From NCBI RefSeq assembly GCF_933775445.1, contig NC_065875.1:12289001-12353000 (forward strand): a stretch of 64,000 nucleotides of DNA. Reading direction: 5' to 3'. The notes beneath the pieces are model-generated. The model was given only the letters and a program-made list of their open reading frames with translations, was not told the DNA's origin and made no database searches. The stretch comes from Argentina anserina. Taxonomy: Eukaryota > Streptophyta > Magnoliopsida > Rosales > Rosaceae. How positions within the stretch are numbered: the first letter of the stretch is position 1; the number at the start of each line of letters is the position of its first letter. Positions 11,139-21,335 of the stretch are shown piece after piece. The translations under genes were made by a program, and so were the position numbers.

Positions 11139-12992
11139 CTAAATAAGCCGAGAGATGAAACGGTTGTCGTTGTGGGAAAAAAAAAACAAACCATGGCTAA
11201 GAGTACCCTTATCATAGCGAAGAATACATTTGACGGCAATACGATGAGAGGCCCGAGGTTGACTCATGAATTGAGAAACAGAAATAACCGCAAATGCTAG
11301 GCCAGGGCGTGTAATCGTAAGGTACTGTAAAGAACCAACAAGAGTACAAAATTCTGTGGAATTAGCAATAAGAGCATCATGACTGGCAGCAAGATCAGAT
11401 TTCACAGACATAGGTGTGCTCACCGGTTTGCAGAGCAACATATCATGCTTAGAAAGAAGGTCATGAGCATATTTCACCTGATTAATGTGCAACCCATGAG
11501 GAACAGTATGAACTTCCGATCCAAGAAAATAATGAAGGGGCTCCAAATCCTTGATGTCGAACCCTCGACCAAGAGCATCAATGAAATTCTGAAGAAGATC
11601 AGCATTGCTGCCTGTAACTACAATTATATCAACATACAGCAAGAAGTGGAAAATGTGTTGACCATGGCGAAAAATAAACAGGGAAGAATTTGCTAAACTT
11701 TACATGCACAAACCCAACAGATAATAGAAATGTTGTCACTCTTTGAAACCATGCTCGAGGACGTTGTTTAAGACCATAAAGAGACTTATGAAGCTTGCAG
11801 ACATGGGCAGGCTGAGAAGTATCAACAAAACCAGGAGGTTGAGTCATGTACACATCCTCCGAAAGAAGCCATTTAGGAAAACATTCTTGACTTCTAATTG
11901 GCGGAGACACCAACCATTAGACACAGCAAGACTAATGACAGTGCGTATGGTAGCGGGTTTGACCACAGGGCTAAAAGTCTCATGGAAATCAATACCTTGC
12001 TATTGATGAAAACCTTTGGCGACCAGTCGAGCTTTGAAGCATTCTATGGAGCCATCAGGATTTCGCTTCACTCAGAAGACCCATTTACAACCCACAACAT
12101 GTTGATTTGGAGGACAAGGCACTAGAGACCATGTGTTATTTTTCAGAAGTGCATTGATCTCATCGGTCATGGCATCGCGCCACTCTTTGCTCTTAGAAGC
12201 CTGAGAATAACATGTAGGTTCAGCTGTATCAATTACTATAAATAGAGCTTTAGGAACGGGATAGCGAACCGTGCCATTGGTGCGAGGTTTGGGTTGACGA
12301 ATGCCATCACGAAGGCACGTAACCATTGGGTGGCGCACATGAGGCACATATGCTGCAACCAGCGGAGCAGCTTCAAGAGGTAGTGGCGGAACCAGTGAAA
12401 AAGGATCAGCAGCAAGCGGAGAGGAATCCAAATTGACGCCTCCAAAACTGGATTGTTGGAAATTATGCTTTCTAAACCCGAAGGCTAGGTCGCCGGCACC
12501 GGTGGACGACGATGATAGGTGAGGATTTGTAAAGAAGGAAGCCGATTTGGGACTGATGGGAGGAGACACAGAAGAGGCTGGTGTGCTCAGTGATGGTGCA
12601 GAGATGGTTGGCGAGATCAGAAGTGGCTCAGGGAAGGCCAACAAGGTCGATGGCAGCTCAGAGGAGGCCAGTGGGTGCTGGGGCGGCGCATTGGAGGCCA
12701 GATCAGAGGCGATGCAGTCTGACATGATCAGAGATGGCTCAGAGGAGGCCGAAGCAGGGGTGACGCGCGCCGACAAGTTATGGCGCGGCACTGAGGAGGC
12801 TGAAACACTGCGGTCTGGAGAAGGTGTTGAGGCAGCCCTAGAGAGAGAGGATGAATTTGGCAATTGATTCATCTCAGAGGTTTGACCCGAGTTGTGGACA
12901 CGTTGGCTATGTGACCCTGAATTGGGCCATGGCCCAAAACTAAACGTGGAGGCAGAAAGCGGGCCTGGTGTCGACAAAACAAAGAATTCCAA
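11139..12992 (-). pseudogene. copia 1 reverse transcriptase region, broken
   Basis: Reading right to left, the pre-RT linker (Ser/Pro-rich, 12300-12990) leads into the RT start: EWRDAMTDEINALLKNNTW, then VVGCKWVF (about 12072-12180). After a damaged stretch come the [15 protein letters not shown] and LHKSLYGLKQRPRAWF-type motifs (11629-11913). The last open segment (11139-11642) carries LYVDIIVVTG, where the catalytic YVDD motif has become YVDI, and ends soon after the GTLSHGLFF motif with no RNase H. Several frames are needed to follow it, so it is inactive. Confidence 0.85.
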
Positions 12993-14364
12993 CAGACCAG
13001 CAGCATGTACTTGTAAATTGTGATAGTGAAATGGTTCTCGTTAAATAAAACATGATGCGAGATATAGACATGGTTGGTTTGTGGATTGAGACACTGATAA
13101 CGTTTATGATAAGGGTCATATCCTATGAAGGCATTTGACACTACGAGAAGATAATTTGTTGGAATCATTATGACCCAGATGAGGAAAACAAGAACAACCA
13201 AAAACCGAAGAGAGGAATAAGAAAGAGAATGACCATAGAGACGAAGATAAGGAGTTTCTCAATTAAGTGTGGGGTGGGAAGAAGATTGATGAGATAAACA
13301 GAAGTAAGAATAGCCTCGACCAAAAGGTGTTGAGGAACACTAAAAGTAAGAAGAAGTGTGCGAGCCATGGTGACAATATGGCGATGATTTCTCTCAGCAA
13401 GCCCATTATGTTGTGGAGCGTATGAACAAGAGAAACGTTGTTGGATTCAACATGATGTACAATAATGAGAGAAAACATTGTTTACATATTCAGTTCCATT
13501 ATCACTTTGGAGAAACTAAACAAAACCATGAAAAATATTACAAATCATGGTAACAAGAATTTGAAAGTGACCCATAACTTCATTTTTACATCGCATAGGA
13601 TAAACCTAGGTATAGCGAGAGTACTCATCAGTGAACAACACATAATATTTAAACCTTGAAAAAGATGAGATGGGAGATCACCAGACATCACTATGAATGA
13701 TAGAAAAAAGAGAGGACACAACAACATGATTAGAATGAAATGGAAGACGATGAGACTTGCTTTATGCACAAGAAGTACATAATGAATCAATGGATATTTT
13801 AGTACCAATGGTAGATCCAAGACGAGAAAGAACAGGAGACGAGGGATGTCCCAAAAGATTGTGCCAAAGAGACGAGTGAACATATGTAAGGGCATGAAGA
13901 ATATGTGAAGAGGAAGGAAAGTGAAGTGGATAAAGATCATCTTTGCATGGGCCCTGAAATAGTAATCGACCGGTGAGTAAACAATAGCTTTGATAGTAAT
14001 CAGGAGCAAACAAGAAGAAGACAAGATTATCTTTGATAAAATGAGCAATTGAAAAAAGATTTTTACGAATGGAATGAATACGGAAGACATTACATAATGA
14101 GAAATTAGAAGAACCTAGGGAAATAGGCAAGTGACCAACATGAGATATGGACATAGAACTACCATCACCCATATATACATTGGGAGAACCGTCGTAGGGC
14201 TGTTGATTATTGAGAGTCATGGATGTCATGTAATGTGTGGCACCAGTATCTAGGTACCAATTGGGATCAACAACAGCGGAATGGTGGCCAGCAAATGGGG
14301 CAGCAGTACAAGGACCGAAATATTTGTGGGGGCATTGATAGAGACCAAGTTGATCAAATGACAA
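12869..14364 (-). pseudogene. copia 1 protease and integrase region, broken
   Basis: Protease motif WYLDTGATHYMTS lies at about 14240-14275. The GAG-pre-integrase segment (SLWHNLLGHPS) is at about 13840-13880. Integrase pieces follow to about 12869 in shifting frames, including the post-catalytic FIGYDPYHKRYQCLNP block (about 13080-13130). The catalytic core is too damaged to show all three acidic residues. Confidence 0.8.
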
Positions 14365-14644
14365 TTAGGACACCATTGAGGGCCATAAGAGCCATTGTGG
14401 ACTGCCTAAACAGGAGATGTGAAAGAACCTAGCGAATGATGTTGGGGAGAAAAGAACTGCTACTGGGTTGCGATGGGAATTGGAGATGCGCATTGCGATG
14501 ATCACGACATTTAGAGGAGAAGCCATAATTGAGTAACGGGGAGGCCATCAAAATATTAAGAAAATAAGAAAAATGGAATGGGTACGAGAAACTAACAGCG
14601 GACAATAAGATCGAAAAGAAATTGTCCCTGAACTACTGATACCA

Positions 14645-15290
14645 TGTAGAAATGGATGATTTTCTAATACATTGCTCTTTACAAGTGTTACATCTATGTA
14701 GTAGTAGAATCAGTGGCAAACCTACTTGAAGGGCCACTTGGGCTGCAGCCCAGACAGAAATGTGATAATAAGAATGTTTGTATGGGTACTACCAAAGCAC
14801 TAACCAGATCAGTTGGTCAGAGACTTTGCATCTTATAAGAAGACCCCAGTTTGAGTCCTGCTTCTCTCATTTTCCTCTTTCTTTTCAACATTTTATTTCT
14901 TCCTCTTTCTTTTAGTTCTTTTTTTTTGCTAATTTTTCTCTAAAACCTATATTCTCCTAGTATTTTTACTGTAATTCTCCCAGTTTTTTCTAAAGTCTCC
15001 CAATTGTTTTCTAAAGTTGAGCTTGCATATCAATGTGAACAAAGAAAAAATAAACATATAAACACCAAAACTATATTGACAAATCAATTGCAAATAAGAG
15101 AGTTAACTAGCCTAGACAAAAAAAATTCATGGATCCGCCTCTGAGTAGAGTACTGCCATTAAGATTAATTATAATTATGCTCATATGAAAACTGATATAC
15201 AATTAACTAAATATAAGGAACAACTATCAAGGAGTCAATGGAGGAGAATCAGTTGGCTTGATTTCAGGAGAAGATTGATTCTATCTAACA
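14645..15290 (-). repeat. 5' LTR of copia element 1, split by a hAT MITE
   Basis: Removing the inserted 433-base MITE and one copy of its TSD leaves about 205 bases matching the 204-base partner LTR. The insertion therefore came after the retrotransposon arrived. Confidence 0.9.
14711..15143. mobile_element. hAT-type MITE inside copia 1 LTR
   Basis: 433 bases with terminal inverted repeats CAGTGGCAAACC and (reverse complement of the right end) CAGAGGCGGATCC. The flanking 8-base duplication is AGTAGAAT / AGTAGAGT (14703-14710, 15144-15151; 7 of 8 match). No coding. At about 14805-14870 it carries a tRNA-SINE-like segment (AGTTGGTCAGAGACTT ... GTTTGAGTCCTGC) resembling pol III boxes A and B, perhaps a captured SINE. 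Confidence 0.85.
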
Positions 15291-15384
15291 TGTCGTATAA
15301 TGGATTTCTGCTGAGCTTCATTGTTGAATTTTGTCATACGCGTTTGTTTCAAAATTTTGGTTTGGTCGAATGCATTCTCTTTTT

Positions 15385-15893
15385 CAGGGGCGGAACCACA
15401 GCCAAGAAAGAGTGGGACTAAAGTTCCACCCAAATCTAGGGGGAAAAATTACATGTATATATTACCTTACATGCATTGATTTCTGATTAATAATATATAT
15501 GTATGATTGTTGTTAATTATAAGCCCATTATTAACCAATCTCATTCTCTCACATTTTTGTCATCAATTTGTCTTTATACCAATTTGAAGTATTCAAGGCT
15601 TTAAGCGTGTTCAATCATTCTTAAATTGAAATTGGGGGAGAAAATATAGTTTAAAGTTGCCTCAATTTGGTGTCGAGTTTCTATGAAATTATAGGATATT
15701 GACTTTCTATGTAATTCATAGACTATTGTTTAGTCTTTTTGTTGTATATACACTTACGTTTGCATCTATATATTTTACAGTACATTAAGATAATTATGTA
15801 CTTTTTCCTGGTATATTATACTCTTATACATTGCTCACACCGTCAAAATATTTTTTAAGTCCCACCTAGTTCTAAATTCTAGATCCGCTACTG
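15385..15893. mobile_element. Second hAT-like MITE of related type
   Basis: Ends CAGGGGCGGAACC (left) and, reverse-complemented, CAGTAGCGGATCT (right), similar to the MITE at 14711-15143. Subterminal GTGGGACT and AGTCCCAC blocks are also inverted. I could not find a convincing 8-base duplication, so the borders are tentative. Confidence 0.55.
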
Positions 15894-16370
15894 CATAACT
15901 AAGGAATCGAGAATTCAGGATACACGAAGACGTTTATATAACAAATATGCTACTCTCATATATATACATCGAGGTGTATTACAGAACCTCCAGTTCTGTC
16001 AAGCCACTTTGACACCTAACCTCCCCATTTTTCTTAATCTGGAAAATGAAGGCAAACAACTCACTCGCTCATAACCTTGAATATATACGTACAAATGCTA
16101 ATACTGATTAACCGATACATCCACTGTCACAGTCGCAGGCTAGGACAAACTTATCTATGTACGTCCTTTAGCACCACACTGTTCACGAACAATATTTGTC
16201 TATTCAAGCAATGAGACTGAATCTTTGTACAAGCTTGATAACATTGAAAGCTACGTAGACACTAAAAAGCCCAACCTTCTTGAGCTTCTCAGATCTCAGA
16301 TATATATGTATCATCTTTAGACGTACAACACTTGCTTTCCCACTTATATGTGCTTTGTTGCTCCTTTTTG
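15894..16370. other. 3' flank of the SnRK2 gene
   Basis: No gene. It should contain the 3' untranslated region and terminator of the minus-strand kinase. No clear repeat is seen. Confidence 0.4.
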
Positions 16371-17348
16371 CTACTCGTATTCTTCATCCTCTCCCCAATC
16401 TTGTACCTCATCCTTGCACCACCATTGGGAATCTGGGGGAGAATTAATTTTCGCTTCCTCCACAATCTTCAAGATGTCTTCAATACTTTGGTGGGAAAAG
16501 CTAGGGTTTTCCTTTCTGTAGTACACGTCTTGAGCTGTCTCTGTTAATTCTCTCGGCAAGTTCTTCAAGAACCATGGGTGCTTCTTGATCTCTTTCATGG
16601 TGATCCTTCTTACTGGACTCGTAACAAAGATGCGAGACAAGAGATTCCGGCAATCTTTAGACATGTGAACATTGTCGGGGATCCTGTACTGTGCAGCCAT
16701 TATTCGACGAACCATTTCTCTGTAATTCTTTGGATCTTCTTTGTCTTGAAATGGGAATTCTCCCACCATCATAACATAAAGTATCACCCCGCAAGACCAT
16801 ATATCCGCTGCGTTTCCGTCATACTCTCTTCGAGAAAACACCTCAGGTGCAATATAAGATGGAGTTCCCACTGCTGTCTTTGGTCTTGACTGCAGCAAAG
16901 ATGACTTGGAATAACCGAAATCACATATTTTCAGGCGTGGAACCGGGCTCCCATCCAGCAAGGTATTCTCGAGCTTCAAATCTCTATGGCATACTTGCAG
17001 AGAATGACAGTAGCCAACACCTGAGATAAGTTGCTGGAAGAAAAACCTGGCCTCGTCTTCGCTGAACCTTTCGAAACTGCAAACTCGATGAAATAGCTCT
17101 CCGCCCGCGGCGTACTCCATGACTATAACTAGATGCGTAGGTGTCAAGAACACCTCTCGGAATCCGATGATGTTTGGATGCCGAAGTGTTCTGTGGTTGA
17201 TGATCTCTCTGGCGACGTTCTCATCAATCTTGCAACCGCGTTCGATGTATTTCATGGCGACGAGTTCGTTGGTCTCTATGTTCCTCATGAGCCTGGCGAC
17301 GCCGGACAAGCCAGATCCTAAATCCTCGACAAGCTCATACTTCTCCAT
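16371..17348 (-). CDS. SnRK2 serine/threonine protein kinase, intronless
   Basis: 325 residues from the ATG at 17348 to TAG at 16371. SNF1-related kinase 2, the plant family activated by osmotic stress and, in some groups, ABA. Visible: Gly loop GSGLSG (residues 11-16), ATP Lys33 in VAMKYIERG, Glu48, HRDLKLEN (121-128, catalytic Asp123), DFG 143-145, activation loop SSLLQSRPK with GTPSYIAPE ending at 169. The SnRK2 box near the C-terminus ([19 protein letters not shown]) resembles group 1 (SnRK2.4/2.10 type). The C-terminal acidic tail is short (ends GEDEEYE). Unusual: SnRK2 genes normally have about nine exons but this is one exon, and the usual Asn-Phe of the Gly loop is Leu-Ser. That suggests an intact retrocopy. 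Catalytic residues are present, so activity is possible. Confidence 0.9.
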   Translation of the reverse strand: MEKYELVEDLGSGLSGVARLMRNIETNELVAMKYIERGCKIDENVAREIINHRTLRHPNIIGFREVFLTPTHLVIVMEYAAGGELFHRVCSFERFSEDEARFFFQQLISGVGYCHSLQVCHRDLKLENTLLDGSPVPRLKICDFGYSKSSLLQSRPKTAVGTPSYIAPEVFSRREYDGNAADIWSCGVILYVMMVGEFPFQDKEDPKNYREMVRRIMAAQYRIPDNVHMSKDCRNLLSRIFVTSPVRRITMKEIKKHPWFLKNLPRELTETAQDVYYRKENPSFSHQSIEDILKIVEEAKINSPPDSQWWCKDEVQDWGEDEEYE

Positions 17349-18084
17349 GTTGATCGATCTCTTCTAATTAGGGTAAAACAGACCTTTCCTCTTAATCTTG
17401 GTCTTAATTTCCAACAAAACCTAACCCTGAAATTGGAACCCTAGCAGATAAACCACTTAAAAAAAACTCTCCACTAAAATTAGAAAGAAGAGCAATCGAC
17501 TCATTCGTGGAGTCCTTGGACCCTATTATAATTTTCCATAACCCCCTTTCCTATTCCTACCCGGCTTAGTAGATTTGTTGCGTGGCTATCAAGTAAATTT
17601 AGCTATGTGCCTTAGTTGCGTGAGGTCGACGCTTGTGGGAGTTGTATGTGTTCACTGTATCTTCAGTTTTATTAGTGGAATACTGGTGCTGAAACTCAAA
17701 ATATATAGTTAAACTGATCAGTTCATTATTTGCCAAAGTCGTTTGATGATTTTATTGAACATTATATTTATTGTACTGTCCTTTTGTTAACCATCTGATA
17801 TATATCAATTCCAGTGTGAGACTAGCTATAACCCTACAAGTGTTACAAACAAGCATCTATAGGTCTCGATCAATCTGTTAGTGTAAATATGAAATTAGCA
17901 CAATCCTTGGAGAAAGCAAGGACACAAACATATTCAGGAAAGAAAATCTGGTAACAAACAAGTACATGTAGCGGGAGTGGACATGAAAACTTTACAGGAA
18001 TTAATTAAGAACTGAACAATTGTTACAAAAATAAGTACCTAGGCAAGATGTCCTACATCCTAACCTAGCTATCCTAATTCTCTA
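17349..18084. other. Upstream region of SnRK2 / downstream of AGO retrocopy
   Basis: No gene. It holds the promoter side of the minus-strand kinase and sequence 3' of the AGO-like stop codon at 18085. No poly(A) tail or clean TSD of a retrocopy could be seen. Confidence 0.4.
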
Positions 18085-20656
18085 TCAGCAGAAGAACATT
18101 GAATTGACAACCTCTTTATGTAACCTGGGTAATTCCTGCACTGGCACAGCCCCAGCAACAGTAACATCACCTCTGCTTGAGGCAGTCTGACATTTCATCG
18201 AACTTGATGAACTGACTCATCTGTGCTGCTGCTAGATGGGCATAGCAGATTGGAGCAACTAGAGATACGGCCGTCGTGCTCCTTTGATATACGTATGATA
18301 AAGAATGAACAAGTTCCTGCAAGTCGTCTGCTGAAAAGCCAAGTTCATCATATATTCTGAGTAGGCCGACTTGTTCCAAGCATTCCAGCATGAGACACAT
18401 ATAGAAGTCGTTGTGTTTTGAATCACAGACTTTGTTGTCAACTATAGCCCCAGCTGGAACATTATCAGATGAACTAGCCTGAAAGAATTTTGTATGATGT
18501 CTCTTCTGTGCATTAATAACCATGAACTTCGGCGACCAGCTCTGGTCAAGGAACTTGCAGGCATTAATAATCTGATCCAATTCAATATTCAAGACTTGAT
18601 TGAACTCTGATGCACTCACTCCATCTCTGAAGATAATAATCTGCTCCGGTTTCCTGTGGTTTGAAGTATTATAGAAGTCTAGCAAAAGCTCTTTGACTAT
18701 ACCTTGGTCCTCTTTATCAGACACAGGTTAGCAATCATTTCAGTTCTTGGTGACTGAGTACGAACTGCCGCTCGATAATGAGAAACCAAAGGCCAGTGCC
18801 TAGAACTGACCACTTCTGCAATAGAAGACATAAATGATTGCCCGGCTGAGCCATGTCACACATACATCCCTAATATCAGAGTGGGAGACTTGGAAACCAA
18901 GGGTAAAGAAGGAGAATGTTCTCCAGTTAGCAAGGAGTTCATTCCACCTAGCTTTGCATTAATTTTCAGGAGCACATTGGTGATGTATTGATAACTCACT
19001 TTCATAGGCGCAATGCACTGTGTTACAATCCCAACGTCCAAAAGGTTTTTCCTTTTCCATGGACCATATAACTCGGAATACTTCTTGTCTGGAAGAATGC
19101 ACAACAAAAACTTCGGCTTGGACTTGATGTATGCAAACATCTTTTCTACTCTAACCAGAGCTGACTGACGGCTGTTTTTAGTATTCTCTTCAAAAACATT
19201 AAATGGACGCTTGATGGAAATTCCTATCATATCTGCACACTTCATCATAGTGTCCACCAAGAACCTAACGTCACAGCGAGCAGAAAAATTCACAACAGCC
19301 CAGCGTTCTAGTATTACAGGATTTACTAGCTCTTTATTGTTGAAATTCCATTTCCCATTCCTGGGAAAAATTTCCCCATTCCCGACTCTCAACGTTGGAG
19401 CTGACAAGACACGACCTTCAACCTGCATCATTTCTGTACCACGATATTCCGGCAGAACAAAGCATCATGTCAGCCTCATACTTACTACTCCTCAGTGCAA
19501 CACACAACGTTGACATTTTTTCCTGAGGCTTCTGCCTAGACTTATCCGCCAGTGAAGCCCTTTGGACATTGGATAAGGACTTGGTATAGTGTTGCAAAGA
19601 AACCAACTCACAAAGCGCAAGAGGGAAGTAGGATGGTTTCTTTGGTTTTCCAACATTAATGCATGGAAAATCTGCTGAATCGCGTAGTGGCATCTTCTTG
19701 TACTGAGCAAAATATTCATAAACAAAGATATCTGCTTCATCTCCGTGCTCTCCTTTCTTTGGTTTCAGAAAGAACATCTGCTGTCTGCAGGTTCTGTCAC
19801 TCAATCCAGTGATTTTGTACTCCTTCTTGGAGGCATAGGTCACAATCTTCAGATTTTTCAGCATCCTCTTAGCCTTGGTCCGATCAATCTTGTAAGGAGT
19901 TCTGACATTTTGGTTGTCCATGAGGAAATTCACAACAGGACCAGGTTTTAAAATCATTGTAGTCGATACATCCATATTCAGACTTAGGCCGCCTTGAGTA
20001 GCCCTGAAGCTTGAATGGAAACCCTTACAGCCTAATACCCCCACCTCCAACCTCTACAAAGTTCCTCAGATTGTTATGGAAGGACTGCCGAACAAGGAGA
20101 CAACCCTTCTTTGATGCATTCTGCCTTAAAATAATGTCAAGAACTCTAATTGCTTCTTGAAAATGGCCAGAGTCCCGACCACGTAAGGCATTAGCAATTG
20201 CTTGCATTGGAACTACATCAGCAAAGTTGAACTGCACCTTTATTCTTTTAGATCAAAATGACCGCTTTACTCTCTTCTATCACCATCTCTCTCTCCGAGT
20301 CCAGAGCCCTCAGACGAGCTCCTTGATATGTCATCAAGTACCATGAACTCAAGTCTTCTATGAAAGAGTTGACCAACGGTAAATAAGTTCATCTCTCCAT
20401 CATAGGCAAATTCTTTGTCTGCAAGCTCCTTGCGATAAACCTCTTTAACTTTGTCAAGAACTTTGCGTCCAATATCTTTTCCAGTCACTGGAGTTCCATC
20501 ACTGTATTGCATAGAAATACTATAGTGGTAAAAGTCATGTTTTGTACTGTTCACTCCTACCTGGAAATGGTTGGCAAGAAGTGGAATTCTTTGACCTCTA
20601 GATCCAATGCCAGGCCTTTTCAAACATGTTCCTATGATTGTTAAGAAACAGCGCAA
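18085..20656 (-). pseudogene. AGO4-clade Argonaute, intronless broken retrocopy
   Basis: Homologous to the AGO4/6/9 clade (RNA-directed DNA methylation) from the GIGSRGQRIPLLANHF block near the N domain (about 20590) to the family C-terminus NSMFFC (18085). The order N, linker, PAZ (about 19640-20000), MID and PIWI is kept. AGO4 genes have about 20 introns; here some 850 codons' worth lie in 2.57 kb without introns, indicating a processed copy. Lesions: stops and a frameshift near 20240-20270, shifts near 20040 and 19425, a stop at about 18859, where the first PIWI catalytic Asp (GMDV in the family) has become Tyr (GMYV) just before it, compensated shifts around 18350-18440 and a shift near 18170. 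The second Asp (IIIFRDGVS) and the His (ICYAHLAAAQ) remain. The first ~70 residues of the family are missing. Not a working slicer. Confidence 0.85.
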
Positions 20657-21176
20657 ACAACAGAACTAAACAAACTAAAGCTTATACTTCAACATGATAA
20701 ACAAAGAAATTTTATGAATTGCTCAAAGTTCAACCTAATATATATATGTGGCAAAAGTACACATAATCTCAAGTCAGAAAAGAACCTCCCAATGACCTAA
20801 CTCTGTCCCAAGAAATGAAGACCCAAATGCATATCTATATCCATTGGGACTTCAGTTGGGAGACACTAAAAACCATGAAATAAAGTTCATATAACAAGCA
20901 TACAACCCAAAGGGTCTGACTAGCCGTCCCTTTAAAAACAACTAAAACAAGCAAATTATTATTACCTGTTTTTGTTCAACTAACAGAGCATCAGTTTGCA
21001 TATCCCTGGATCTGCAGCTTCAACAATCTCTTGCTCCTACAACGACAACAACAAACAATGTACCCAATTTGTCACAGTATATTCATTTCGAGGACACTGA
21101 ACACTCAAAGAGAGACTACGGTTACAACAGTACTGCTGCTGCTAATAGCTTGGTCATTTGAATTAATGACAGGTTT
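20657..21176. other. Upstream flank of the AGO retrocopy
   Basis: AT-rich, no gene supported. I looked for AGO N-terminal coding sequence and found none. Confidence 0.4.
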
Positions 21177-21335
21177 TCAGTTACGGCCTTCACCCCCATA
21201 AATGCCACATTCAACTTTTAACGCAAAAGACCTTCTCAGCTTGGTCTCATTTTGCTCAGGTGGATCCAACACAACAGATATCCTAGCCTTGAATTTCTCA
21301 GGTTCTCCAGACTTCCAGTGAAGGGCAATTGAATA
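21177..21335 (-). other. Unrecognised exon-like open segment
   Basis: On the minus strand, an AG acceptor (21336-21337) precedes 52 open codons starting YSIALHWKSGEPEKFKAR and ending YGGEGRN before TGA at 21177. Its composition is protein-like and clearly better than the surrounding AT-rich DNA, but I recognise no family and see no upstream exon. It could be the last exon of a broken gene, or chance. Confidence 0.3.

Larger units (their letters stand above)
10918..15290 (-). mobile_element. Ty1/copia LTR retrotransposon 1, degenerate, nested hAT MITE
   Basis: Complete ends: LTRs at 10918-11121 and 14645-15290, flanked by the 5-base duplication TGTCG (10913-10917 and 15291-15295). On the minus strand the primer binding site TGGTATCAG (14636-14644) directly follows the 5' LTR, matching the initiator Met tRNA end used by most copia elements. 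Coding remains run protease to reverse transcriptase in copia order (protease-integrase-RT). Gag is essentially absent (only about 270 bases before the protease region) and RNase H is missing. Many frameshifts and stops; the element is dead. Confidence 0.93.

Noticed and set aside
12547..12867. 106-codon plus-strand frame
   Set aside because: Antisense shadow of the Ser/Pro-rich linker of copia 1.
15377..15901. 8 bp TSD for the second MITE near 15385
   Set aside because: Left flank is CT-rich and the right flank is CATAACTA; they do not match, so the element is kept with lower confidence.
18167..20656. Functional AGO4 gene with short introns
   Set aside because: The breaks are stops and single-base shifts within otherwise continuous homology, not GT-AG introns, and the first catalytic Asp is Tyr.
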